A stretch of 64,000 bases of DNA, taken from Pseudomonas indica NBRC 103045. Its GTDB lineage: Bacteria; Pseudomonadota; Gammaproteobacteria; Pseudomonadales; Pseudomonadaceae. The notes below the pieces were generated by a model, which was not told the origin of the DNA, ran no database searches, and was given only the letters and a program-made list of their open reading frames with translations. Both the position numbers and the translations under genes were made by a program. Where the stretch lies: assembly GCF_002091635.1 (NCBI RefSeq), contig NZ_BDAC01000017.1:62001-126000 (forward strand), in the 5' to 3' direction. How positions within the stretch are numbered: position 1 is the stretch's first letter; each line of letters starts with the position of its first letter. Positions 20,596 through 29,457 of this stretch are shown here, piece by piece.

Positions 20596-22470
20596 TCAGC
20601 GCGCCTCCCGACGCAACAGGCCGGGGGCGCTACCCTGGTAGGCGGCGTCGATCAGCGCGGCGCGCTGCGCCAGCACCGCGCGCTGGTTGAGCGAGCCCTT
20701 GTCGGTGATTTCCCCCAGCTCCAGCGACGGCGGCTGCGCCATCAGCAGCAGCCACTGGATGCGCGAGGCGCTGCCGGTGGCATCGCGGTTGAAACGCGCC
20801 AGCCACTGGCTGAACCAGGCCCGCACCGGCTCGCTAGCCAGCACAGCCTCATCCTCGACGTCGTCGGCCATGCCGGCCAATACCCGGCACTGATCGAGAC
20901 GGGGGAAGACCAGCAGGCCGAGTTCCTCGCGGTCCGGCGCCGCCACCACCACGTCCTGCACCAGCGGCGCGCCTTCGAGCACGGCGCGGGTGCGCATCGG
21001 CCCGACGCTGACGAATACCCCGGAGGACAGCTTGAAGTCTTCGGCGATGCGGCCGTCGAACATCAGCCCCACCTCGGGCGCCTGCGGGTCGGCCAGCTTC
21101 AGCGCGTCGCCGGAGCAGTAATAGCCTTCCTCGTCGAACACCTTGGCGTTCTGCTCGGGCGCGCGCCAGTAGCCGGCCATGATGTGCGGGCCGCGGAAGC
21201 GCCCTTCCAGCTTGCCGTCGACCGGTACCAGTTTGACCTCGCAACCCGGTGCCGGCAGTCCGACATAGCCGGCCACGGATAGCGGCCCGGTGGTGAAGGT
21301 GCACGACGGCGAGGCCTCGGTCATGCCCAGGCCCGCCATCATGCGGATGCGCTCGCCGCAATGGGCCTCGGCGACGCGGTCGAGGCGGTCCCAGATCGCC
21401 TGGGACAGGCCGGCGGCGGCGAAGAAGAACAGCTTCATGCGGGCGAAGAACGACTCGCGCAGCTCGGCGTCCCGCTCCAGCGCGCCGACCAGTTCCTCCC
21501 AGCCCTTGGGCACCGTCAGGTAGGCGGTGGGGGAAATCTCCTTGAGGTTGCGCAGCGTCTCGGCGAAGCCCTGGGCGGTGGGCTTGCCCGCGTCCAGGTA
21601 GAAGCTGCCGCCGTTGTACAGGGTGATGCCGACGTTGTGGCTGCCGCCGAAAGTGTGGTTCCACGGCAGCCAATCGACCAGCACCGGCGGCTCCTCGCCG
21701 AGCACCGGGAAGGTCTGCAGCAGCATCTGCTGGTTGGCGCAGAGCATCTGCTGGGTGGTCGGCACCGCCTTCGGCAGGCTGGTGGAGCCGGAGGTGAAGA
21801 GGAACTTGGCCAGGGTCTGCGGCCCGCTGGCGGCGAAGGCCCGCTGCGCCGGCGCGGTGTCGATGGGCTGCAGCAGATCGGCGAAGGTCAGGCTCTGCCG
21901 CCCGGCCAGCGCGCCCTCGGTGAAGATCGCCGGCACGCTGGCCGGCAGCAGGCCGTCGATGGCCCGCGCATAGCCCTGCACCTGGCTGGCGAACACCAGA
22001 CCGGGCTGCAACAGCTCGACGATGTGGCGCAGCTTGCCGAGGTCCTGCGACAGCAGCGAATAGGCCGGCGACACCGGGCAGTACGGCACGCCGACGTACA
22101 TCGCGGCGAAGGCCAACTGGATATGCTCCAGATCGTTGCCGGAGAGAATCAGCAGCGGGCGCTGCGGCGACAATCCGAACGGCAGCAGGTGCGCGCCGAT
22201 CACGCGCACGTTGGCGAGCATCTGCGCGTAGCTGATGCGGCGCCAGCTGCCGTCCGCCTCGCGCGCCGCCATGCAGGTGCGCTCGGGGGCCTGCCGCGCC
22301 CAGTATTCCAGGCGTTCGAGCAGGTGCCGGGCCGGCGTCTGCAGCGGCTCGCAGGAACGCAGGCGCAGCACACCGTCTGCGTCGCGACTGAATTCGACCG
22401 GCGCGCGGCTGATCGATACGGGGCGGTAGACCGGCTCGGCTCCCGGCGCCTTGATAGAAGCGGAACTCAC
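20596..22470 (-). CDS. fcs: Feruloyl-CoA synthase
   Basis: Acyl-adenylate-forming ligase that activates ferulate (and p-coumarate or caffeate) with ATP and CoA. 624 residues, the usual Fcs size. P-loop-like AMP motif KFLFTSGSTSLPKAVP; A5 region GLGMTEASPS; hinge region LMFDGRIAEDFKLSSGVFVS. It has the Fcs-type long N-terminal and C-terminal parts rather than those of 4-coumarate ligases. Start MSSASIKAPGAEPVYRPVSI. With vdh and ech upstream on the same strand it completes the CoA-dependent, non-beta-oxidative ferulate route; the product goes to Ech. A palindromic repeat pair lies between vdh and fcs. Confidence 0.93.
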   Translation of the reverse strand: MSSASIKAPGAEPVYRPVSISRAPVEFSRDADGVLRLRSCEPLQTPARHLLERLEYWARQAPERTCMAAREADGSWRRISYAQMLANVRVIGAHLLPFGLSPQRPLLILSGNDLEHIQLAFAAMYVGVPYCPVSPAYSLLSQDLGKLRHIVELLQPGLVFASQVQGYARAIDGLLPASVPAIFTEGALAGRQSLTFADLLQPIDTAPAQRAFAASGPQTLAKFLFTSGSTSLPKAVPTTQQMLCANQQMLLQTFPVLGEEPPVLVDWLPWNHTFGGSHNVGITLYNGGSFYLDAGKPTAQGFAETLRNLKEISPTAYLTVPKGWEELVGALERDAELRESFFARMKLFFFAAAGLSQAIWDRLDRVAEAHCGERIRMMAGLGMTEASPSCTFTTGPLSVAGYVGLPAPGCEVKLVPVDGKLEGRFRGPHIMAGYWRAPEQNAKVFDEEGYYCSGDALKLADPQAPEVGLMFDGRIAEDFKLSSGVFVSVGPMRTRAVLEGAPLVQDVVVAAPDREELGLLVFPRLDQCRVLAGMADDVEDEAVLASEPVRAWFSQWLARFNRDATGSASRIQWLLLMAQPPSLELGEITDKGSLNQRAVLAQRAALIDAAYQGSAPGLLRREAR

Positions 22471-22591
22471 GATGCACGTCCTCTTTTAGCCTGGAGCCCT
22501 GCGCAAGCGGCGCGTGGCGTCCTGATTGTTATTGTCGAGCGAGGATCCGCGGCCCTCTGGTGTCGCGACATACAGCAAATGTCGGACAACT

Positions 22592-22667
22592 GTAGGGTGG
22601 ATGACGCTCTTTTCATCCACCGTTGCGGCGCCCTTCTGGTGGATCGATGAAGCGTGATCCACCCTAC
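22592..22667. repeat. Paired inverted repeat, family B, between vdh and fcs
   Basis: GTAGGGTGGATGACGC facing GCGTGATCCACCCTAC, with internal inverted GGTGGAT/ATCCACC copies. It is a 76-bp REP-like element that folds into a long imperfect hairpin within the vdh-fcs gap. Confidence 0.75.
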
Positions 22668-22731
22668 GATGCTAGGCCGTGCGCAACGCCAGCAGCATGG
22701 TGCGCACGGGGCCAGCCGGCGGGACTGCTCA

Positions 22732-24180
22732 CTAAATCGGGTAATGCCGCGGCGCGTTCTGCACCGTCACCCAGCGTAACTGGGTGAAGGCCTCCACCGC
22801 CGCCTGGCCGCCGAAGCTGCCGTAGCCGCTGGCCTTGACCCCGCCGAAGGGCATCTGCGCCTCGTCGTGCACCGTCGGCCCGTTGATGTGGCAGATGCCC
22901 GATTCGATGCGCTGCGCCAGTTGCAGGGCGCGCGACACGTCGCGGCTGAAGATCGCCGCCGACAGGCCGAACTCGGAATCGTTGGCCAGCGCCAGCAGTT
23001 CCTCGTCGCCATCGCCCCTGAGCACCACGGCCACCGGGCCGAAGGACTCCTCGCGATACAGGCGCATGTCGGCAGTGACCCCATCGAGCAGCGTGGCCTG
23101 CATGATGCTGCCGTCCAGACCACCACCGGCGAGCAGGCGCGCACCCTTGCTCAATGCATCGTCGACCAGCGCCTGGATGCGCTGGCCAGCGGCGGCGCCG
23201 ATCAGCGAACCGAGCGGCGCGGCGCCGCTTTGCGGGTCCGCCGCGCGCAGGCTGGCGACCTTCTGCGCCAGCTTGTCGACGAAGGCATCGGCCACCTTGG
23301 CGTCGACGATCAGCCGCTCGGTGGACATGCAGATCTGCCCCTGGTTGAAGTAGGCGCCGAACGCGGCGGCGGCCACCGCGGCGTCCAGCTCGGCATCGTC
23401 GAGCACCAGCAGCGGCGCCTTGCCGCCCAGCTCCAGCACCGCCGGTTTCAGGTGCCGCGCCGCCAGTTCGCCGATGATCCGCCCGACATGGGTGGAACCG
23501 GTGAAGTTGACCCGGCGCACCGCCGGATTGGCGATCAGCCGTTCGACGAGGGCCGGGGCATCCTCGGGGGCGTTGCTGATCACGTTGACCACGCCATCGC
23601 CGAGGCCGGCTTCCTGCAGCACCTGGCCGATCAGCCGGTGCGCCGCCGGACTCAGCTCCGAGGCCTTGAGCACCACGGTATTGCCGCAGGCCAGCGGCAT
23701 GGCCACGGCGCGCGTGCCGAGGATCACCGGGGCGTTCCACGGCGCGATGCCGAGCACCACGCCACAGGGCTGACGCAGGGCCATGGCGAAGCTGCCGGGC
23801 ACGTCGGAGGGAATCACTTCGCCCTTGATCTGCGTGGTCATGCTCGCCGCCTCGCGCAGCATGGCGGCGGCCAGATGCACGTTGAAGCCGTACCAGGCAC
23901 CGGTGGCGCCGGTCTCGCCGGCCACGGCGATGAAGTCGCCGGTACGGTCTTCCAGCAACTCGGCGGCCTTGAGCAGGCGCGCACGGCGCTCGCCCGGCCC
24001 CAGCGCCGCCCACTGTGGAAACGCGGCCTGGGCGGCCGCCACGGCGGCGTCGGCATCGGCCAGGGTGGCGGCGGCGACGCGCGACACCGGCTGGCCGGTC
24101 ACCGGATGGCAGCGCTCGAACGTCCGGCCATCGGCCGCGGCGACCGACTTGCCGGCGATCAGCAAAGGCACCTCGTACAT
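22732..24180 (-). CDS. vdh: Vanillin dehydrogenase
   Basis: NAD(P)-dependent aldehyde dehydrogenase oxidising vanillin (and related hydroxybenzaldehydes) to the acids. 482 residues. Catalytic Glu250 in AVLELGGKAPLL and catalytic Cys284 in NQGQICMST; cofactor motif FTGSTHVG. The start MYEVPLLIAGKSV and the end QNAPRHYPI are typical of Vdh of ferulate clusters. It lies between ech and fcs. The product vanillate is the substrate of VanAB further along. Confidence in this substrate comes mainly from the neighbours. Confidence 0.92.
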   Translation of the reverse strand: MYEVPLLIAGKSVAAADGRTFERCHPVTGQPVSRVAAATLADADAAVAAAQAAFPQWAALGPGERRARLLKAAELLEDRTGDFIAVAGETGATGAWYGFNVHLAAAMLREAASMTTQIKGEVIPSDVPGSFAMALRQPCGVVLGIAPWNAPVILGTRAVAMPLACGNTVVLKASELSPAAHRLIGQVLQEAGLGDGVVNVISNAPEDAPALVERLIANPAVRRVNFTGSTHVGRIIGELAARHLKPAVLELGGKAPLLVLDDAELDAAVAAAAFGAYFNQGQICMSTERLIVDAKVADAFVDKLAQKVASLRAADPQSGAAPLGSLIGAAAGQRIQALVDDALSKGARLLAGGGLDGSIMQATLLDGVTADMRLYREESFGPVAVVLRGDGDEELLALANDSEFGLSAAIFSRDVSRALQLAQRIESGICHINGPTVHDEAQMPFGGVKASGYGSFGGQAAVEAFTQLRWVTVQNAPRHYPI

Positions 24181-24237
24181 GGGGCAATTCCTCTTATTGT
24201 GCTTGTTCTGGAAACGCGCTCGACGCCCCCATCAGGT

Positions 24238-24297
24238 GTAGGGTGCGCCATGCGCACCACTGGCAACCCGATGCTTGGTGCGCATGGCGCACCCTAC
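24238..24297. repeat. Paired inverted repeat, family C, between ech and vdh
   Basis: GTAGGGTGCGCCATGCGCAC and its facing reverse complement GTGCGCATGGCGCACCCTAC are separated by about 20 bases. It lies immediately after the ech stop, and a half copy stands upstream of ech at 25287-25307. Confidence 0.8.
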
Positions 24298-24310
24298 GGG
24301 CCGGCACGCT

Positions 24311-25141
24311 TCAGCGCTTGTAGGCCTGCAAGCCGGGCTTGATGCTCTTGTCGTCGAGGAACTGCTTCATGCCCTGCTCGCGGCCGCCTTCCTTGTCCAG
24401 CAGGCGCGACTGGTCGAGCTTGGCGTACAGGTAGTCCTCGTTCTGCTCCCAGGTCAGTTCGCGACAGCGCTTGAAGCCGATCTTGGCCGCACGCATCACC
24501 ACCGGGTTCTTCTCCAGCAGGTTGCGCGCCAGTTCGATGGTGGTCTCGCGCAGTTGCGCCAGCGGCACGCTCTCGTTGACCAGGCCCATCTCGGCGGCCT
24601 TCTGCCCGCCGAAGGTCTTGCCGGTCATGATGTAGTACAGCGACTGGCGATGGCCCACGGTGTCGGCCATGGCCTTGCTCACCAGGTTGCCCGGCGGGAT
24701 GCCCCAGTTGATCTCGGACAGGCCGAAGGTCGCCTCGTCGGCGCAGATGGCCAGGTCGCAGGCCACCAGCGGGCTGAAGCCGCCACCGAAGCACCAGCCG
24801 TTGACCATGGCGATGGTCGGCTTGGCGTACATGCGCAGCAGCTTCCACTGCCAGGTCGAGGCCTCGCGGCGAATCTTCTCCTGGAGGATTTCCGGGCCGG
24901 CGTCGACCTCGCGGAAGTATTCCTTCAGGTCCATCCCGGCGGTCCAGGACTCGCCGGCGCCGGTCAGCACCAGCACGCCGACCTCGGCATCCTGCTCCAG
25001 GGTTTCCAGCACCTCGACCATCTCGCGGTTGAGGGTCGGGCTCATGGCGTTGCGCTTTTCCGGACGGTTGAGGATGACCCAGCCGATGCCCTCCTCCACT
25101 TCGACCTTCACGGTTTGCCAGCGCGCTTCGTACTTGCTCAT
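24311..25141 (-). CDS. ech: Feruloyl-CoA hydratase/aldolase (hydroxycinnamoyl-CoA hydratase-lyase)
   Basis: Crotonase-fold enzyme that hydrates feruloyl-CoA and splits it to vanillin and acetyl-CoA. 276 residues from the ATG 25141 (AGGA upstream), beginning MSKYEARWQTVKVE; this is the HCHL length. Ser123 and Glu143, residues reported as important in the P. fluorescens HCHL, fall at the same positions (FSPLVACD and LSEINWG). The earlier in-frame start at 25177 adds residues absent from the family. First gene of ech-vdh-fcs; a 21-bp palindrome 51 bp upstream is a candidate operator. Confidence 0.95.
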   Translation of the reverse strand: MSKYEARWQTVKVEVEEGIGWVILNRPEKRNAMSPTLNREMVEVLETLEQDAEVGVLVLTGAGESWTAGMDLKEYFREVDAGPEILQEKIRREASTWQWKLLRMYAKPTIAMVNGWCFGGGFSPLVACDLAICADEATFGLSEINWGIPPGNLVSKAMADTVGHRQSLYYIMTGKTFGGQKAAEMGLVNESVPLAQLRETTIELARNLLEKNPVVMRAAKIGFKRCRELTWEQNEDYLYAKLDQSRLLDKEGGREQGMKQFLDDKSIKPGLQAYKR

Positions 25142-25191
25142 GTTCGTGTCCTGCATGTGTTGGGTAGATGTGCTCAAGGTAGGTCGTGCAT

Positions 25192-25212
25192 TTAGTTATG
25201 TCAATTAACTAA
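25192..25212 (-). promoter_or_regulatory. Candidate operator upstream of ech
   Basis: Perfect 7-bp inverted repeat TTAGTTA-N7-TAACTAA, 51 bp before the ech start in an AT-rich patch. The size and AT-richness suit a MarR-type operator. A weaker AGTTA-N7-TAACT copy is at 49488-49504, and a MarR gene is at 51393. Confidence 0.5.
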
Positions 25213-25286
25213 TATGGCAAAGATGTTCGGTTACCGCACCGTATTAAAGGTGCTTAACAAATAGGTAATTAGTCGAGATAACGACC

Positions 25287-25307
25287 GTAGGGTGCGCCAT
25301 GCGCACC
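25287..25307. repeat. Half unit of palindromic repeat family C
   Basis: GTAGGGTGCGCCATGCGCAC, identical over 20 bases to the left arm of the element at 24238. A degraded partner may lie around 25350-25372. The rest of 25213-25433 shows no gene. Confidence 0.65.
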
Positions 25308-25433
25308 GGGGCTGCCTCGTTGCCACGGACCGGATCCGGCGCTGCTGATGGTGCGCGCGGCGCCCCCACGGAGACGGCGTCGTGACAAACGCCAACCGAC
25401 GCCCCGAACCTTGGCCCGAGGCGCCGACGCGCC

Positions 25434-26534
25434 TTACTTGCCGGTACGGATGCTGTTCCAGGTGCGCATGCGCACGCGCTCCACCTTCAGCGGCAAGGCC
25501 TTGAGGGCGAACAGGCTGTCCATCTGCTCGGCGGGGATATACATCTTGGGGTTGTCGCGCACGCTCGGATCGACCAGCGCGGTGGCGTCCTTGTTGGCGT
25601 TGGGGTAGCCGAGAGCGGTACTGATCTTGGCGATCACCTCCGGGCGCATCAGGTAGTCGATGAAGGCGTGCGCCTCGTCGAGGTTGCCGGCGCCCTTGGG
25701 GATCACCATCACGTCGGACCACAGCGGCGCGCCTTCCTTGGGCAGGATCATGTCGATGCGCACGCCCTTGCCCGCAGCCACCGCCATCTTCCGCGCCAGC
25801 TCGACGCCGCCCGACCAGCCGACGGCGATGCAGATCTCGCCGTTGGCCAGGTCGTAGCCGTAGCGCGAGGAGTTGAAGTAGGTGATGTGCGGGCGGATGC
25901 TCATCATCAGCTCCTGCGCCTTGCGGTAGTCGCCGGGGTCCTGCGAGTGCGGCGACAGGCCCAGATGATGTAGGGCGATGGGCAGGATCTCGCTCGGCGA
26001 ATCGAGGAAGCCGACACCGCAGGAGGCCAGCTTCGACAGGTACTCGGGGTTGAAGATCAGGTCCCAGCTGTCCAGCGGTACGTCCGGCCCCAGCGCAGCG
26101 CGCACCTTGTCGACGTTGTAGCCGATCAGGGTGGTGCCCCACATGTAGGGCACGGCGTACTGGTTGCCGACGTCGCCGGTCTTCTCCAGCTCGGCCATGA
26201 ACGACTCGTCCAGGCGCTGCCAGTTGCTCAGCTTGCTGCGGTCGATCTTCTCGAAGGTGCCGGCGGCGATGAAGGTCGCCAGCGAGGAGCTGCTGGGAAA
26301 GGCCACGTCGTAGCCGGAATTGCCGGTGAGCAGCTTGGACTCCAGGGTCTCGGCGCTGTCGAACACGTCGTAGATCGGACGAATGCCGGTGTCGGCCTCG
26401 AAGTCCTTGAGAACCTCGCCCGGCAGGTACTCGATCCAGTTGTAGACCCGCACGCTGCGCTGTTCGGCCAGCGCCGGCAGGCTGATCAGGGTTGCCGCCA
26501 GCAGGGCCAGCGCGCCACGTTTGCACATCTTCAT
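25434..26534 (-). CDS. PotF/SpuD-like polyamine-type ABC substrate-binding protein
   Basis: Periplasmic binding protein of 366 residues, resembling spermidine/putrescine receptors. A signal peptide starts MKMCKRGALALLAATLISLP and is cut after ALA. It continues with the PotF-type opening VRVYNWIEYLPGEVLKDFEA and the segments YDVAFPSSSSLATFIAAGTF and GYDLANGEICIAVGWSGGVE. GGGAG lies before the start ATG. No permease or ATPase genes accompany it; instead an outer-membrane barrel lies 38 bp upstream. It may serve a dispersed transporter or bind an amine-containing plant compound such as a feruloyl-polyamine. That is inference only. Confidence 0.85.
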   Translation of the reverse strand: MKMCKRGALALLAATLISLPALAEQRSVRVYNWIEYLPGEVLKDFEADTGIRPIYDVFDSAETLESKLLTGNSGYDVAFPSSSSLATFIAAGTFEKIDRSKLSNWQRLDESFMAELEKTGDVGNQYAVPYMWGTTLIGYNVDKVRAALGPDVPLDSWDLIFNPEYLSKLASCGVGFLDSPSEILPIALHHLGLSPHSQDPGDYRKAQELMMSIRPHITYFNSSRYGYDLANGEICIAVGWSGGVELARKMAVAAGKGVRIDMILPKEGAPLWSDVMVIPKGAGNLDEAHAFIDYLMRPEVIAKISTALGYPNANKDATALVDPSVRDNPKMYIPAEQMDSLFALKALPLKVERVRMRTWNSIRTGK

Positions 26535-26572
26535 TTTCGACTCCCTACGCGGCCGCTCGGCCGCGTGCCAGA

Positions 26573-27901
26573 TCAATAGCGATAAGTGACGTACAGCTGC
26601 AATGCGGAGAAATCCCGGTCGTTGCCGAAGAACTCCTTGGCGGCGGATTTGGCCTTGACCCAGTTGTAGGAAAGCGAGGTGGACAGGCTGGCGCTGGGGC
26701 TCCAGTCGACGAACAGCGCATGCTCGTCGGCGAAGCGCGTGCTGCTCAGCGGCGCGCCGAACAGATTCTGCTCGTCCAGGGAGAAGCGGTGATAGAGGGT
26801 GCCCAGCGTGACGCCCGGCGCGACCTCGGACTTCAGCGACCAAGTGTGGACCTTCTGATTGCTGTTGTTGAGCAGGTAGTTGCCGGTGATGTCGCCGATC
26901 AGCCAGGTGCCCCAGTCGATATAGCCCTTGCTCAGCGCGTCCCAGGCCTTCTGCCGGTTGTCGCCCAGATCGTCGTCGCCGGAGAAGTAGGCGTAGCGAT
27001 AGCCCAGCCGCGGTTGCAACGGCAGCTGACTGAAGCGGTACTCGCCGCCCAGGTACCAGGCCTTGGCGTCGAACTCGGTGCCCTCGCCGCTGCCGCGCTG
27101 CACGGCGTACTCGCCGTTCAGGGTCAGATCGCTGAGGCCCGGCAGCACGACGTTGAGGGCGCGCAGGTTGTAGACCTTCATGCCCTCGCGCGGCGCCGCC
27201 AGGTTGGACGAACGCTCCTCGGAGTCGAGCTTCATCGCCATGGCGCCGAGCGTGGCCAGTTCGCCGAGCTGGTAGTCGGCGTTGAGGCCGCTCATGCGGT
27301 AGTCGCCGAGATGATCGTCGCTGCGCAGGGTGAACGCCTGCGCCGACAGCGCTTCGCCGCTCCAACCCAGCACGGCGCTGTCGCGGAAGGCGGTGCGCGG
27401 GCCCAGCCAATAGGCGCCGTCGTTATGCATGTCGAGGTTGCCATCCATGACGATGAAACCCTGGCCGATCATGTAGTCCTGGCGACCGGCGGTGAAGCGC
27501 CATTGCCCGGCGCGGAAACCGGCGTAGGCCTCCTCGACGCTGGTCCGGCCATCGGAACTGCGGGTGAAGCCGCCGGCATCGCCGTCGCCGAAGGTGCTGG
27601 CGCCGACCACCGAGCCGCCGGCCAGCAGATCGAAATCGGGGCCCAGGTGGTATTGCAAGGTGAGCGCCGGCTTGATCGCCAGCTCCTGCCAGTTGGCGTG
27701 CTTGTCGCCGATCTCGCCGGTGCGGGTATCGAGCCGACCGAGACCGAAGTTGCTGTTGCGCGAGAACAGGGCAGCGGCGGAGGCGGTCAGGCTGACCTCG
27801 CCTTCGAGTCCGCCGGACTCGAAGCTGTAGCCGGCCATGGCGCTGGCACTGCTCAGCAGCGCCACGGCGAGCAGCGTGGGCGTGAAGGGTAGGCGAATCA
27901 T
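26573..27901 (-). CDS. Outer-membrane beta-barrel porin-like protein
   Basis: 442 residues from the ATG 27901 (AGGAG six bases upstream), with a signal peptide ending SASAMA. The mature chain shows alternating amphipathic strands throughout (ALTLQYHLGPDFDLLAGGSV, WYLGGEYRFSQLPLQPRLGY) and ends LYVTYRY, the terminal aromatic residue expected for outer-membrane barrels. It resembles the broad porin/alginate-export-like class, not the OprD family of the protein at 1977. It is probably co-transcribed with the binding protein downstream and may admit a large aromatic conjugate. The specific family is uncertain. Confidence 0.75.
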   Translation of the reverse strand: MIRLPFTPTLLAVALLSSASAMAGYSFESGGLEGEVSLTASAAALFSRNSNFGLGRLDTRTGEIGDKHANWQELAIKPALTLQYHLGPDFDLLAGGSVVGASTFGDGDAGGFTRSSDGRTSVEEAYAGFRAGQWRFTAGRQDYMIGQGFIVMDGNLDMHNDGAYWLGPRTAFRDSAVLGWSGEALSAQAFTLRSDDHLGDYRMSGLNADYQLGELATLGAMAMKLDSEERSSNLAAPREGMKVYNLRALNVVLPGLSDLTLNGEYAVQRGSGEGTEFDAKAWYLGGEYRFSQLPLQPRLGYRYAYFSGDDDLGDNRQKAWDALSKGYIDWGTWLIGDITGNYLLNNSNQKVHTWSLKSEVAPGVTLGTLYHRFSLDEQNLFGAPLSSTRFADEHALFVDWSPSASLSTSLSYNWVKAKSAAKEFFGNDRDFSALQLYVTYRY

Positions 27902-28032
27902 GAAATGCTCCTGGGTAAGTTGTTGTTGTGTCACAGGGCAGTTGCAAAGCAGCTCGGCAAGCAGCCGGCTGCAAACCGGCAGGCCCGCCAGCGCGGGCCG
28001 CCAGATCTTTCTTGTTCCTTGGGGGGTCTGGC

Positions 28033-29304
28033 TCAGTCGCGTAGATGAGCGGCCAGCGTGCGCAGCGCGCGCACGTTATCGACGTCGAAGATGCCTACCG
28101 CCTCGGGCAGCGAGGACTGCTTGACGATCACCACGTCGGCCTCGAAGTCGACGAACAGGTACTGGCCATGGATGCCGCCGGCGGCGATGGCGCGGCTGTG
28201 GTCGTTGAACACGTACCACTGGCTGCGGTAGGACGCGCCGGGCATCCACTGGGCGAATTCCTCGTCCTGGGCGTAGATCCGCGGGTCGCTGCCGGCGACG
28301 ATGGCATCGATGGCGCGCGCATCGATCAGGGTCTGGCCCTGATGCTGACCACGGCCTGCCAGCAGCAGGCCGAAGCGCGCCATGTCGCGCAGCGTCGCGT
28401 TGAAACCGGCGCCGGAGACGCCACGGCCCCAGGGGTCGGCCATGAAGTAGCCGTCGCGCTGGCAGCCGATCGCCGTCCAGATCCGCGCCAACAGTTCATG
28501 GCAGGCTTCACCGCAGGCCCGCTCCATCACCCAGGCCAGCGCCTCGGTGGTGGCGGTGACGTAATGGAACAGTCCACCATGTTCGCCGCGTTTGCGCAGC
28601 GACGGCAGGAACTGGTAGAGCGAGGCGTACCGGGCGTACGCGGCCGGCGCCGGCTGGAAGCCGCAGGCGTAGCCGAACTGCGAGCTTTCCGAAGCCGGGT
28701 CGTCGTAGCGCTCGGTGTAATCGATGCCCACCGCCATATCCAGCAGCTGGCGCACGCTGGCATCGAAGTAGGCGCTGCCGGCGAACTCCGGCACGTAGTC
28801 GCCGGCCAGGCGCTCGGGATCGAGCCTGCCCTCGCAGATCAACTGCTCGGCGAGGGTGCCGATCAGCGACTTGGTCACCGAGAACATGACGTGGCGGTCG
28901 TTGGCGCCGTGACCGTTGAAGTAGCGCTCGTACACCACCCGCCCCGCCTTGAGCACGATAAAGCCGTCGGCATGGCTGGCCAGCAGGTGCTCGTCGAGGC
29001 GCACGTTCAACCCGCACTCGCTGGTGAAGCTGAAGCCATCGAGATCCAGCCGCGCCTCGGGCAGCGGCTGCATGGCCTGACCGCAGGGCACGCTGATGCT
29101 GGGACGCAGGCGGCCCAGGTGGCGGAAGCCCCACTTGTTGAAGGGCGGGCTCATCCAGTTGTGCCAGGTCACCAGATGCTCGGCCGCGGGCGGAAAGCCG
29201 GTCATCAAGCGCTGCGGCTCCCGGGCCTGGAGCAGGGCCTCATGGGCATCGGCGTACAGACGCGCCAGCTGGTTGGGGATGGAAGGGTTTGTGGAGGCAG
29301 CCAT
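28033..29304 (-). CDS. Beta-lactamase-family serine hydrolase (class C-type esterase)
   Basis: Serine hydrolase of 423 residues. The Ser-x-x-Lys active-site motif SVTK is at residues 142-145 in HVMFSVTKSLIGTL, inside a penicillin-binding-protein-like fold that continues with LLDMAVGIDYTERYDDPASE and GGIHGQYLFVDFEADVVIVK. No signal peptide is apparent from the ATG 29304, so it is likely cytosolic. Family members include EstB-type esterases and 6-aminohexanoate-dimer hydrolases rather than antibiotic-resistance enzymes. It is divergent from the TetR gene at 29458, which probably regulates it. In this cluster it might hydrolyse an ester or amide of a hydroxycinnamate; unproven. Confidence 0.8.
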   Translation of the reverse strand: MAASTNPSIPNQLARLYADAHEALLQAREPQRLMTGFPPAAEHLVTWHNWMSPPFNKWGFRHLGRLRPSISVPCGQAMQPLPEARLDLDGFSFTSECGLNVRLDEHLLASHADGFIVLKAGRVVYERYFNGHGANDRHVMFSVTKSLIGTLAEQLICEGRLDPERLAGDYVPEFAGSAYFDASVRQLLDMAVGIDYTERYDDPASESSQFGYACGFQPAPAAYARYASLYQFLPSLRKRGEHGGLFHYVTATTEALAWVMERACGEACHELLARIWTAIGCQRDGYFMADPWGRGVSGAGFNATLRDMARFGLLLAGRGQHQGQTLIDARAIDAIVAGSDPRIYAQDEEFAQWMPGASYRSQWYVFNDHSRAIAAGGIHGQYLFVDFEADVVIVKQSSLPEAVGIFDVDNVRALRTLAAHLRD

Positions 29305-29394
29305 GGAAGCTCTGTCCTTTGTTCTGCGAATGCTCTGCGCGCGGCAGATGTGACAGAATAATTGCTCCAATAAAAAACTTTAGTCAATAAAATA

Positions 29395-29408
29395 TTTTCA
29401 CCTGAAAA
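29395..29408. promoter_or_regulatory. Candidate TetR operator between serine hydrolase and tetR
   Basis: TTTTCA-CC-TGAAAA is a 14-bp palindrome in the AT-rich divergent intergenic region, 50 bp before the tetR start and 91 bp before the hydrolase start. Confidence 0.4.
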
Positions 29409-29457
29409 CGAACATCCGTTATGCTCGCCGCCAGCGATAGGGATAAGGAGTGGGACT

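Noticed and set aside
22471-22731. A second sigma-54 promoter for fcs
   Set aside because: No GG-N10-GC pair with the surrounding consensus bases was found on the coding strand.
25434-27410. A 658-codon frame joining the porin region and the PotF-like protein
   Set aside because: The N-terminal part is a shadow of the porin gene; the binding protein has its own ribosome site and signal peptide at 26534.
28033-29304. An antibiotic-resistance beta-lactamase
   Set aside because: It has the S-x-x-K core but no signal peptide and no clear class C KTG surroundings; esterase/amidase relatives fit better.
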